From Candidatus Methanomethylicaceae archaeon (GTDB lineage Archaea; Thermoproteota; Methanomethylicia; Methanomethylicales; Methanomethylicaceae), in NCBI GenBank assembly GCA_026414165.1, contig JAOAJN010000006.1:31350-95349 (forward strand): 64,000 nucleotides of DNA, read 5' to 3'. Below the pieces are notes generated by a model. The model worked only from the letters and a program-made list of their open reading frames with translations. It ran no database searches and was not told where the DNA came from. The first letter of the stretch is position 1, and each line of letters starts with the position of its first letter. Below, one piece after another: positions 53,216-61,360 of the stretch. A program made the translations under genes and the position numbers.

Positions 53216-54396
53216 GCGGCAGCCCTCCTCATTGCAAGCTCAGGATCCGTGATCGCATTCAACCATGCTGGTACGACGGTGGTTATCATAAGAGGAATAA
53301 CGGTCACTGCATAGATTGAGAATACTGAGGTCCAGCTGACAAAGACAGGCAACCTGAATTCTCTTGGGAGAAATGCCCACCCAAGCAGAATGTCGACTAA
53401 ACCAGGTGCATTTAAATAGGCGGCGTATATATACCCAAGAACCATACCCAAGGATGTTGCAAAGAAGCCAAGTACTAAGCTTTCCACAAGCCTCACTTCT
53501 ATAATGTCGAGTGTAGAGAAGCCAAAAGTCTTAAGGAGTCCGACCTCAAACTTCGATTCATGACCAACAACAACTGCTTGGCTGAATGCAACTAGTGCAG
53601 CCCCTACCAGTAAGATTGTCCACAAAGTCACAAATATGCCACCCCTCGCGCCGTAGGCAGCCTTGTAGCCCCGGAGGAGAAGATCCTGATCAAGGATTCT
53701 CACATTCGGCAGGAACGACATCTTGGTTGCAACGTTTGCAGGTTGTTCATAATCCTCTACATAAACTGCAAAATCCGTGACATAACCCTCGGGCATCCTG
53801 AAAAATTGCCTCGCGTCTTGTATTGACATCACAATCATGTCCGCGGTGTATATGGATGAAGCGTCAGAGAATAAGCCCACTACATGAAATTTGTTGGCCT
53901 CCACAGATTCGCTCAGTAAAATTATGTCATCTCCGACCTTTACATTCAACAGACCTGCGATCAGTTTCCCAATTACGATATTTCCCTTTCCCGCATCATC
54001 TGGTTTGAGAAAGCGTCCGCTCTCTATACTTCCAAAAGTTGCATATGGGATTAATGAGGTGTCGAGTCCAATAACCGTGAATGTGTAGGTCGATATTCCA
54101 GCATACCCCCATATTCGGGGGACTACCGATTTAACTCCCTCTACTTCCGCGATAGTGTTAGCGTAATCTAAGGGAATGGGCGCGACTCTTCCTGCCTTGA
54201 GGTACTGTACGGTAAGATCTGGAGCCATCCTGACACTGATCTCTGCCTCCTTTTCTAGACCTTCCTTTGTAAAGAGGACTGCAGAGACCATCGTAGTGGC
54301 TATAAGGAAAGTCACTATGATGACTGCGCTTCTCATCCGATATCTACTGAGACAATCGAAGGAATAACGCAGTAAATTTTTGTGCTTCTTGATCAA
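53212..54396 (-). CDS. ABC transporter permease, FtsX/MacB-like
   Basis: 394 aa. One N-terminal membrane helix (about residues 20-42) is followed by a large extracytoplasmic domain (about 45-245), then three helices (about 250-380), the FtsX/MacB topology. The periplasmic-type domain has 'GRFLKPDDAGKGNIVIGKLIAGLLNVKVGDDIIL', conserved in MacB_PCD domains. It overlaps the ATPase gene by four bases. Grouping of FtsX-type ABC systems with NosL-like genes is seen in other organisms, so copper or other cofactor handling is one idea. Confidence 0.87.
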   Translation of the reverse strand: MIKKHKNLLRYSFDCLSRYRMRSAVIIVTFLIATTMVSAVLFTKEGLEKEAEISVRMAPDLTVQYLKAGRVAPIPLDYANTIAEVEGVKSVVPRIWGYAGISTYTFTVIGLDTSLIPYATFGSIESGRFLKPDDAGKGNIVIGKLIAGLLNVKVGDDIILLSESVEANKFHVVGLFSDASSIYTADMIVMSIQDARQFFRMPEGYVTDFAVYVEDYEQPANVATKMSFLPNVRILDQDLLLRGYKAAYGARGGIFVTLWTILLVGAALVAFSQAVVVGHESKFEVGLLKTFGFSTLDIIEVRLVESLVLGFFATSLGMVLGYIYAAYLNAPGLVDILLGWAFLPREFRLPVFVSWTSVFSIYAVTVIPLMITTVVPAWLNAITDPELAMRRAAA

Positions 54397-54397
54397 T

Positions 54398-54721
54398 TTA
54401 GCTCCTCCTTATTGTTATGTTGAAACCTGGTACACTTTCATAATACTCCTTTAACTTCAGTGGTGTGTCTATGAAACTTGAAGGTACGACATAGTCATAT
54501 CCCCCTGGTATGTCGTAAAGTGAGCGGACAAAAACTTCTAAGAGAGGGTTTCGGGTACCCTCGTAGTTGGTCCCGATGGCTATGCTAGGGAGGCCTATAG
54601 CATATCTAAGGTCATTATAATATTCGCGGTTCTGCCAAGATGCCTGATTAGTGACGCAAATGACCATGACTGTGCATGTTAAAATTATTGCCATAATTGG
54701 CATCAAATAGATTTTTCTCAT
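54398..54721 (-). CDS. Small exported or anchored protein, unknown
   Basis: 107 aa. The N-terminus is a signal peptide or anchor ('MRKIYLMPIMAIILTCTVMVICVTNQ'). The rest is an outside domain with 'NREYYNDLRYAIGLPSIAIGTNYEG', not recognised. It ends one base before the FtsX-like permease gene starts, so it is very probably part of that operon and may be an accessory subunit. Confidence 0.6.
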   Translation of the reverse strand: MRKIYLMPIMAIILTCTVMVICVTNQASWQNREYYNDLRYAIGLPSIAIGTNYEGTRNPLLEVFVRSLYDIPGGYDYVVPSSFIDTPLKLKEYYESVPGFNITIRRS

Positions 54722-54733
54722 ATGTGTCCCTCA

Positions 54734-55222
54734 CTATTTTTTGGTAGGGATTATTACAAGGTACCTAAATTTACCTTCATAGCCATAAGACGTCAACTCC
54801 ACAACATTATCCACTCCAGCCTGAATCAGTGTGATAAAACAGCATGATGCTATTGAAGTGTTAACTACTTGGGTGGTCTCGATCCACGTCTCACCCAAAG
54901 GAATGCCGTTGAATTTTATGAAGAGATTGCCTTTTCTCTCAACACTCAAAGGCTGAATCCCAAGTATCATTACAGACTGTCCGCCTGCACCTGCATATTG
55001 AAAGATGTCTTTAAAGGTCTCTCCGTTCCTGATTGTGAAGTTATTTGAGACGTAAGTGTTCTCATCGATCCATCCGCGCGGAAGAGGGGTCTTTTGGAAG
55101 GGATTGAAATATGGATGGGCATAGAGAAAGACCCCTATAACTGCAGAGATGCCAAAAATAGATATAACAGCAACAAGCAATAGCACTCTGAAGGGATGTG
55201 CGATACCTCTCAATTTTATCAA
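54734..55222 (-). CDS. Membrane-anchored beta-rich protein with CC pair
   Basis: 162 aa. One N-terminal membrane segment ('VLLLVAVISIFGISAVIGVFLYA') is followed by an external beta-rich domain containing 'FNGIPLGETWIETTQVVNTSIASCCFITLIQAG'. The adjacent Cys pair is notable because other products of this cluster also carry paired cysteines. No family is recognised. It is the first gene of the four-gene minus-strand cluster with the ABC system. Confidence 0.6.
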   Translation of the reverse strand: MIKLRGIAHPFRVLLLVAVISIFGISAVIGVFLYAHPYFNPFQKTPLPRGWIDENTYVSNNFTIRNGETFKDIFQYAGAGGQSVMILGIQPLSVERKGNLFIKFNGIPLGETWIETTQVVNTSIASCCFITLIQAGVDNVVELTSYGYEGKFRYLVIIPTKK

Positions 55223-55336
55223 CCAGTATTTTTTTAAAGTGGTTCTAATAAATATGCACCCTTAAGTCCATATTATAAGAATTCAATTCCATAATGTTTA
55301 TGTTTTTTAGTCAATAGGCCTACACAGGTGAATTTA

Positions 55337-56029
55337 ATGAAGGGCAAGTATATAATAGTAGGAGTGTTCGTAGCAGTAGCATTGCTATTAATAGGCACAG
55401 GCGGGTATTACTATTATAACTACTATGGGACGCCGAGATGCGAGGCTTGTGGTATGATCATAACATCAGAGATGGATGCCAATATAAAAATAATCGATCT
55501 GAACACTAACCAAAGAGTATGGACTTGCTGCCCCGGGTGTATGTTAAGGTCTGTCGCAGCGCACCCGAACATACATATAGAGGCCCTTGACAGCTGGTAT
55601 GGAACTTCAGCGCCTAAGATAGTAATAGAAATCAGGAACGGCGAGGTTGTGAGTGCTAACCCAGAGACGGCGAGGATACTCCTTGGCTCGAAGGTAGTGA
55701 AGAGCTGCGCCAACAACAGGATTGCTATCAATGAGACGTCCGCGGCGCTTCTCCTCAAGAATGGCTGGAACCCCAACAATCCGTTGGCGGTCTTCAAAAA
55801 CACAGTACCTGAAGGGACCCCTGTACTGACTGTGGCTCAATCGCTGCCAGGACTCAAGCAGATGGGCATCCAGTATGTACCCCCATCGGCGGCTTTCTTG
55901 GGAGGGATTGTGGTTATCGGAGTGCTGGTACTCTTAATGGGGATATTGGCTTGGAAGAAACTGGTAGTACACTCAACAAAACAGACAAATGCACCACAAT
56001 CCACCACAGAACCAATAAAAGAGGCATGA
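55337..56029 (+). CDS. NosL-like membrane protein with CxxC motifs
   Basis: 230 aa from the ATG at 55337, preceded by GGTGA; the tracked GTG start overlaps that site. An N-terminal membrane helix leads to an external domain with 'CEACGMIITSEMDANIKI' (NosL-type CxxCGM, a Cu(I)-binding motif in NosL) and 'TCCPGCMLRSV', a second Cys/Met cluster. A C-terminal membrane helix follows ('AAFLGGIVVIGVLVLLMGILAW'). NosL is a copper chaperone of nitrous oxide reductase, but no such reductase is in the window. Cu handling or thiol redox is likely. Confidence 0.7.
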   Translation: MKGKYIIVGVFVAVALLLIGTGGYYYYNYYGTPRCEACGMIITSEMDANIKIIDLNTNQRVWTCCPGCMLRSVAAHPNIHIEALDSWYGTSAPKIVIEIRNGEVVSANPETARILLGSKVVKSCANNRIAINETSAALLLKNGWNPNNPLAVFKNTVPEGTPVLTVAQSLPGLKQMGIQYVPPSAAFLGGIVVIGVLVLLMGILAWKKLVVHSTKQTNAPQSTTEPIKEA

Positions 56030-56033
56030 TAAG

Positions 56034-56825
56034 ATGATATGGACGCCTCTGACGGCTGTGATGGTCATATTGGGCGCCTTTGGGCTGGCGCTCACGCTAT
56101 ATACAGTTCCAAAAGCCTACAAGATTGGTAAAAGATTATCAAGAGCATCGCTCGAGGAGAAGTATGGGCTTGAGAAAGAGTATTACCTCCTCTCCACAGT
56201 CGTCTGGGTCGTGCTAATTACTAGGATAGTTGCCAGTGTACTATTCTGGGCGACCAACGAGAGTCTCATCCCTCTAATACCGGGAGCTATGTGTCAGTTC
56301 GGTGTAAATCAGGTAGGAGCGCCATACTCTTGGATTGACAACGGGGTTAAGCTGATCGTTCTACTGGTATACGGAATATGGCTAAGCCTCGACTTTCTCA
56401 ACAGGAGAGTGAAGGGCGCTCCTTTGATTAAGGCGCTCTCTAGACTCTTCCTATTATTGGTACCGATCCTTATACTTGACCTCGCTGTGGATATTGGGTT
56501 ATACTTTACCGTCAGTGCTGTGACTGTGCCATGCTGCAGAGTGGTATTTACGGCTGAAAGCCCAATTCCATGCCCATACTGCTTCGTATTCCATGATGCG
56601 CCAATGTTCATCGTGGTTATTGCATGTTATGGACTTGCCATCTCGCTTGTGGTTTGGAGCTTCGTAATTAGATATTTCATGAAAAAGGTGCCTGAGATAG
56701 AGAATGTAGGAATGGAAGCAATCCGGAGGCTGGTCACGCTATCGCTGGGATTTGCGATAATGGGAACTGTGGCACTCATACCGGCAATAATGCAGGTAAT
56801 GGGACCTACTGTACCATTTCACTAG
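56034..56825 (+). CDS. Multi-helix membrane protein with paired cysteines
   Basis: 263 aa with about six membrane helices. Conserved-looking residues are 'GAMCQFGV' and 'PYSWIDNGVKLIVLLVYGIWLSLD' in the first half, and 'VPCCRVVF' and 'PCPYCFVFHDAP' on an outside loop. Four cysteines and a histidine near the outer face suggest metal binding or disulfide exchange. It starts four bases after the NosL-like gene. I cannot name a family. Confidence 0.65.
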   Translation: MIWTPLTAVMVILGAFGLALTLYTVPKAYKIGKRLSRASLEEKYGLEKEYYLLSTVVWVVLITRIVASVLFWATNESLIPLIPGAMCQFGVNQVGAPYSWIDNGVKLIVLLVYGIWLSLDFLNRRVKGAPLIKALSRLFLLLVPILILDLAVDIGLYFTVSAVTVPCCRVVFTAESPIPCPYCFVFHDAPMFIVVIACYGLAISLVVWSFVIRYFMKKVPEIENVGMEAIRRLVTLSLGFAIMGTVALIPAIMQVMGPTVPFH

Positions 56826-57236
56826 GTGATCACGGTGAAGGTCTCCACCCCCAAGCTAGTAATAATCCTAACAGCCCTGGCGATTGTAATCACTGGTACA
56901 ACTTATGTATACATTAGGACGCAGCAGTCTTCTATTGCCCTTGAGCAGAACGTCGATGTGGTGGAGATCGAGGTGAACAGAAGGACAGCAGTATTGGTGA
57001 GTGTAACGCTCCGGAACAACGGCCCACCCTTGATTTTAGAGGGGGCGAGCCTTGTCAAGATCCAATCAGGGATAACTTTGGTATCATCGAAATTCGCCCC
57101 ACCCATAATACTTTACACGGGCAATCTCACAAGAATCCCCATATCATACCAGCTCGATAGGGAAGGCGCGGACTATTTCCTGCAGCTATTCACAAACAAA
57201 GGTACGGCTATAAGATGCACAATCTCCTATCCTTAG
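56826..57236 (+). CDS. Signal-anchored protein with immunoglobulin-like domain, unknown
   Basis: 136 aa, GTG start directly after the preceding stop; a GTG three codons later is also possible. One N-terminal membrane segment ('LVIILTALAIVITGTTYVYI') is followed by a single external beta domain ('VEVNRRTAVLVSVTLRNNGPP'-like strands, here 'EIEVNRRTAVLVSVTLRNN'). It carries one Cys near the C-terminus. Third gene of the plus-strand cluster with the NosL-like protein. Confidence 0.6.
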   Translation: MITVKVSTPKLVIILTALAIVITGTTYVYIRTQQSSIALEQNVDVVEIEVNRRTAVLVSVTLRNNGPPLILEGASLVKIQSGITLVSSKFAPPIILYTGNLTRIPISYQLDREGADYFLQLFTNKGTAIRCTISYP

Positions 57237-57322
57237 ACTGTGTCTTTTTTAAAAATGATAATGTTCCATATCTTAAAATTTTTAAGTATTTTAACATATA
57301 ATTAAAGTTTAGGGAGTACTTT

Positions 57323-58531
57323 ATGGACTGGAAGAAGTATGCATTAATTGTGGCCATTACGGTCGGCTTCATCCTCGGCCTGGGGGTCGGAGTCGCCGCC
57401 GGTAAGTCTGCAGCAGTTCTAAAGCCGCTGGGCGACCTGTTCATAAGATTGATGCGCATGATAGTGACTCCGCTAGTGATAATAACCATAGCGGCAGCCG
57501 TTGCGCAGATTGCAGACCTTCGCCGACTTGGCAAACTCGTTATTGGAATGTTCGTGCTCTTCATACTTTTATCTGCACTCGGGGCTTCAGTAATGCTACC
57601 GGCCGCACTTGCTTTCGGTCCAGGAGTTGATGTTGGTCTAAAACCTCCTGCCGGATACACACCACCGACGCCCCCCTCTGTAGTGGATCTCATACTGGGA
57701 GTGATACCTTATGACTTTGTGGATATCTTCTCTGTTGGAGGTCTACTAAAGGCCATATTCTTCTCCATCATACTCGGCCTTGCCGTGAGTCTGGCCGGAG
57801 AGAAAGGGGAGCCTGTCGCGAGGGGGCTTCGTTATCTCTCGGATGTTATTCTGAAGGTTGTTGTAATAGTTATGTGGGTCGCACCGATTGGTGTCTTCGG
57901 CTATGCGGCTTGGCTTATGGGCACGTATGGGACTTCGATATTAGTAGCTTATGGGAAACTGATAACACTTGACTACGCGGTTAGCTTAGCATTCTTCTTT
58001 GTAGCTTACACAATTGTGGTTGCCCTGAGCAGACTCAATCCTATAGTGTATTGGAGAAATATAATCGAGCCTGCTCTTGTAGCCTTTACGACTAGAAGTA
58101 GTGCCGTGACGCTCCCTGTAAATATAAGGGCAGCACAGAGAAGCGGAATACCAGATTATGTAACAAATTTGGTTTTGCCAGTGGGAGCGACTTGCCATAT
58201 GGACGGGACGGCGATGTACCAAGTCCTCTGTGCAGTATTCATAGCACAGGCATTTGGGATAACATTGGATCCCACACTTTACGGGACAATCATCATTGTG
58301 GGCACTCTGGCTGCAGTTGGTACTGCTGCGATACCAGGTGGAGGTCTATTGATGCTCGCAATGACAGTGGCCGCTGCAGGACTACCGCTTGAGGGAATAG
58401 CACTCATTGTGGCAATAGATCCTATTCTGGATATGCTCAGAACTATGATAAATGCAACCGGGGACGTTGCCGTCGCCACATTAATGGCCAGAATATTAGA
58501 GGGGCCCAATTGGTATATTAGAGGCCCCTAA
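57323..58531 (+). CDS. Dicarboxylate/amino acid:cation symporter (GltPh family)
   Basis: 402 aa, eight membrane helices plus two re-entrant hairpins. Hairpin 1 reads 'FTTRSSAVTLPVNIRAAQRSG'. Helix 7 reads 'LPVGATCHMDGTAMYQ', where GltPh and EAAT proteins have NMDGT. Helix 8 reads 'DPILDMLRTMINATGDVAVATLM', keeping the Asp, Arg and Asn that bind the amino-acid substrate in GltPh (LDMxRTxxNxTGD). It should take up aspartate, glutamate or a dicarboxylate with Na+ or H+. The Asn-to-His change touches a residue of the Na+ sites. A terminator hairpin overlaps its end. Confidence 0.92.
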   Translation: MDWKKYALIVAITVGFILGLGVGVAAGKSAAVLKPLGDLFIRLMRMIVTPLVIITIAAAVAQIADLRRLGKLVIGMFVLFILLSALGASVMLPAALAFGPGVDVGLKPPAGYTPPTPPSVVDLILGVIPYDFVDIFSVGGLLKAIFFSIILGLAVSLAGEKGEPVARGLRYLSDVILKVVVIVMWVAPIGVFGYAAWLMGTYGTSILVAYGKLITLDYAVSLAFFFVAYTIVVALSRLNPIVYWRNIIEPALVAFTTRSSAVTLPVNIRAAQRSGIPDYVTNLVLPVGATCHMDGTAMYQVLCAVFIAQAFGITLDPTLYGTIIIVGTLAAVGTAAIPGGGLLMLAMTVAAAGLPLEGIALIVAIDPILDMLRTMINATGDVAVATLMARILEGPNWYIRGP

Positions 58532-58536
58532 TTTTT
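58500..58536 (+). terminator. GC-rich hairpin terminator after the GltPh-like gene
   Basis: AGGGGCC (58500-58506) and GGCCCCT (58523-58529) form a perfect 7-base stem around a 16-base loop. TAATTTTT follows directly. The hairpin lies within the last codons of the gene. Confidence 0.6.
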
Positions 58537-58636
58537 CTGGTATAATGGTTTCAAGAAAATTAGCCAGAAAATTAGTAAAGAAAATAAGTAGAATTCTTTT
58601 ATCAAATACCAAGAAATAGCTTTTGGAGAATGTCCT

Positions 58637-59737
58637 ATGAGTTTCAGACTTTTGTGCAAAGTGTGTGGTAAAAATTATTCCCTCAAAACAAATCACTGGA
58701 GATGTGTATCCTGCAATAGACCGCTTAACCTGGTTACAGAACTTCCAAGATGCGACCAGTTCGATCAACTGGTAGAGAAAAATGAAAGAGGGATCTGGAG
58801 GTATAAGAGGCTAATTCCATTCTCCGAAGAATCAGTCTCATTGGGGGAAGGCAATACTCCGGTTGTTGAGATGAAAGATGAAGGGGCGAAGTTGAAGCTG
58901 GAGTATTTTTCGCCCACGGGGTCATTTAAAGACAGAGGGGCGGCGGTGAGTGTGAGTAGGGCAAAATGTATCGGTGTCAGAAGTATTGTTGAGGATTCCT
59001 CGGGAAATGCTGGCATCGCAGCAGCGGCTTATGCAGCTAGGGCGAGCATCAGAGCCAGGATCTATGTCCCTAAGGATGCTCCTTTGGCAAAGCGTGTTAT
59101 GATTCGTGCGTGTGGTGCAGATGTCGTGGAGTGTGAGAGTAGGAAAGATGCGTCTGCACGGGCAGTAGGCGAATTAAAAGAAAACGAACTGTATATAGGG
59201 CATACGTGGGATCCTTTTTATATTGAAGGGATGAAGACCGTAGCGTTTGAGTTGTTTGAAAGTAAATGCATCCCTGATGCTGTTATGATACCTGTTGCCA
59301 GCGGAACTCTCTTTTTGGGACTCTTTAAAGGTTTCCTCGAGTTGAATGAGTTAGGTTTCCTTGACAAGATTCCGAAATTTTATGCTGTTCAAGGAGAAAG
59401 CTGTGCGCCGCTATACGAGGCGATGTATGGACCAATAAGGGCAATTAGGGGAAGCGCGCTCGCTGACGGTCTCAGGATAGACGCCCCCCCAAGAAAAGAG
59501 GAGATCTTGAACGCGATAAGAAAAACCTCTGGGGAGGTTCTTACAGTAAATGACGACGAGATTATAGGGGCTCTTAAGGATCTCTATAAAAAGGGCATAA
59601 TTGTGGAGCCTACATCCGCAACTGCATATGCAGCATTTAAGAGGGGCAAGGACCTTAAAAATGAAAATGTTTTGATTCCTATGACTGGGACGGGAATAAA
59701 AACCGTAGACAAAATAAGCAAGCTTTTCATATTTTGA
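58637..59737 (+). CDS. thrC: Threonine synthase
   Basis: 366 aa PLP enzyme. An N-terminal zinc ribbon ('CKVCGKNYSLKTNHWRCVSC') precedes 'SLGEGNTPVVE', the PLP lysine in 'SPTGSFKDRGAAVSVSRA' (near residue 97) and 'DSSGNAGIAAAAYAARA'. It ends with 'GIIVEPTSATAYAAFKRG' and 'MTGTGIKT'. The zinc ribbon and short form match archaeal threonine synthases; a related PLP lyase cannot be ruled out. It converts O-phosphohomoserine to threonine, downstream of the asd-lysC operon. Confidence 0.88.
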   Translation: MSFRLLCKVCGKNYSLKTNHWRCVSCNRPLNLVTELPRCDQFDQLVEKNERGIWRYKRLIPFSEESVSLGEGNTPVVEMKDEGAKLKLEYFSPTGSFKDRGAAVSVSRAKCIGVRSIVEDSSGNAGIAAAAYAARASIRARIYVPKDAPLAKRVMIRACGADVVECESRKDASARAVGELKENELYIGHTWDPFYIEGMKTVAFELFESKCIPDAVMIPVASGTLFLGLFKGFLELNELGFLDKIPKFYAVQGESCAPLYEAMYGPIRAIRGSALADGLRIDAPPRKEEILNAIRKTSGEVLTVNDDEIIGALKDLYKKGIIVEPTSATAYAAFKRGKDLKNENVLIPMTGTGIKTVDKISKLFIF

Positions 59738-60121
59738 TATCTCACTAAATTAAATCATTTTCTCCATTTTTGGGAAATGCCGGTAAATTGAAGTTATTGC
59801 ATCTGTCTCCTGAGCCTTTCAGATCTTGCTTCAGTCCTCATGTGTGCGACTACTTTTACAGGAAGTCTCCGTTGGGAGATTGAAGCAAAGAGTTAGAAAA
59901 CTTTGGATTAATGATGATAATGAGAGCAAATAGTGAAAACTAACAGATAGGATAGAGACAAAGGGATAGAGGGGGCAAGGACATAAACTATATCCTCGTT
60001 TTTTATAATTATCAGACGAGCCCTCCGCAAGGATCTTAAGCCTTTCAAATATAGGAAGTCAGCACATCAAGAAGTTTTTTATAGATTTCGAAGGGGGCTC
60101 GTTGTTATAACTACTAAACCA
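59738..60121. other. Intergenic region without recognised gene
   Basis: About 380 bases. I see no ORF with family features, no tRNA-like cloverleaf and no strong promoter pattern. A short hairpin, TCTCC-GTTG-GGAGA, lies near 59867-59880. The region before the DUF134-like fragment may contain decayed coding sequence. Confidence 0.5.
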
Positions 60122-60334
60122 GTGCAGATATGCAACCTTACCTCAGCAGAATTTTTGATATCATGCATAAATGAGTTAGGCATGCCAGTGAATTTGGATC
60201 TGGCAGAGCTCGAGGCACTCCGTCTTGTGGAGTTGAAAATCTCTTATGATAATGCAGGAATGGTTGCGAGAGTTTCAAGGAAAACCATATGGCGCTTGGA
60301 GGTTGGAAAAAAGGAGGCGATATCGGCGCTCTGA
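60122..60334 (+). CDS. DUF134-like helix-turn-helix protein, probably truncated
   Basis: 70 aa with a GTG start. The sequence 'LDLAELEALRLVELKISYDN' followed by 'ARVSRKTIWRLEVGKKEA' follows the DUF134 (UPF0251) DNA-binding pattern (LDELEAIRLKDLEG...MGVSRPTFxRLL). The usual N-terminal part is missing or weak; the frame stays open upstream with no start codon ('HQEVFYRFRRGLVVITTKPV'). It may be a small intact regulator or a remnant. Confidence 0.45.
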   Translation: MQICNLTSAEFLISCINELGMPVNLDLAELEALRLVELKISYDNAGMVARVSRKTIWRLEVGKKEAISAL

Positions 60335-60373
60335 GTGTAGAAAGATCGAGGTACATAATTTCTTAGTGTTTGA

Positions 60374-61327
60374 TCAAAATCTTGACGGCGTTGTCTTAAC
60401 TATAACCTCGGCGAGCGATTCAAAAATGATGCTCTTTGCCCTCTTATACATCTTGCCTCCTATTATGCCAGCAAGCCTTCCATTCTCCGCAATGAGGTAG
60501 ACATTGTTTGATAGGCATACGCCCACTTGTTGTCCATTAATAATTATTTTGTCGCCAACCTCTGCATATTGTATTTGTCTGATCTCTCTGTTGCCTTCCT
60601 TGCTGACCTTCTTAACTTCCAAACTTGGACGTATTATATCGAGACCCGTGGCTTTTTTAATCGCTTCCAAAAGCTCTGCAAAGGAATCATTCCAGAGTAT
60701 TATCGCGCCATCGTGCTTTCCAGACCTCTCTACTTGAACTAGAGGTAGAGATGGAATGTTTTTAAGCAGTTTTGTTTTGGAAACCATTTGAGCCACATAT
60801 AGTATCCCGCTCTGCGTACTTCTGCCAGAGTTCAATATCACTAAGCCGTCGATGTCCATCAGCGAGATCTCGTCAAGAAGGCGACTGAGGCTCTTTTCAT
60901 ATTTTTGTTTTCTCTCTTTGGACAGAGCTTTTGCAGCGCTTTCCCCGACTGGGACGATCATGACCTTGAAACCCAAACTTTCCAGGGCAGACTTTATTTT
61001 CTCGTGCCATCCCTCATAAACTGGTTCGGCTGAAAGTGGTGCCAACACGATCTTTTTAGACAGATTATAACCTAAGGCATCATTAATAGTCCGAGGCAGC
61101 CACTCCATGATCTTGACAGAGCCGCCAGCACACCTTAGCTCGTCCAAGATCTTTCTCAGGCGATCGTCAAAATGCTCCACAATCCATGAAGATCTCTGGA
61201 TTTGGAAAGCGCCAACACCTCTTAGGGCGCGTACCAACCTTATCCGTATCCCGTGCGGGTCTTTCTTGCCTTCAATGTCGTAAAGTAAAAGAAACATATT
61301 TATCAATTTAGTATTAATCACCGTCAA
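60374..61327 (-). CDS. Cas2-like N-terminal domain fused to a DUF2117-like protein
   Basis: 317 aa. Residues of about 11-75 look like a Cas2/VapD ferredoxin fold: 'MFLLLYDIEGKKDPHGIRIR' with the strand-end Asp, helix, 'GAFQIQRSSWIVE', helix and 'GSVKIMEW'. Residues of about 88-230 form a Rossmann-like alpha/beta region ('KKIVLAPLSAEPVYEGWHEK', 'DIDGLVILNSGR'). The C-terminal 70 residues ('KIIINGQQVGVCLSNNVYLI', 'IIGGKMYKRA') resemble DUF2117-type archaeal proteins. There are no CRISPR genes nearby. Function unknown; nucleic-acid binding by the first domain is a guess. Confidence 0.6.
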   Translation of the reverse strand: MTVINTKLINMFLLLYDIEGKKDPHGIRIRLVRALRGVGAFQIQRSSWIVEHFDDRLRKILDELRCAGGSVKIMEWLPRTINDALGYNLSKKIVLAPLSAEPVYEGWHEKIKSALESLGFKVMIVPVGESAAKALSKERKQKYEKSLSRLLDEISLMDIDGLVILNSGRSTQSGILYVAQMVSKTKLLKNIPSLPLVQVERSGKHDGAIILWNDSFAELLEAIKKATGLDIIRPSLEVKKVSKEGNREIRQIQYAEVGDKIIINGQQVGVCLSNNVYLIAENGRLAGIIGGKMYKRAKSIIFESLAEVIVKTTPSRF

Positions 61328-61360
61328 CTTTAACTTTAACTAAATTAAAAGAGATAAACA

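Noticed and set aside
59911-59917. ATGATGA as a C box of a C/D guide RNA
   Set aside because: No D box (CTGA) occurs at a suitable distance downstream and no terminal stem is formed.
60374-61327. CRISPR-Cas adaptation locus suggested by the Cas2-like domain
   Set aside because: There is no Cas1, no other cas gene and no direct-repeat array anywhere in the window.
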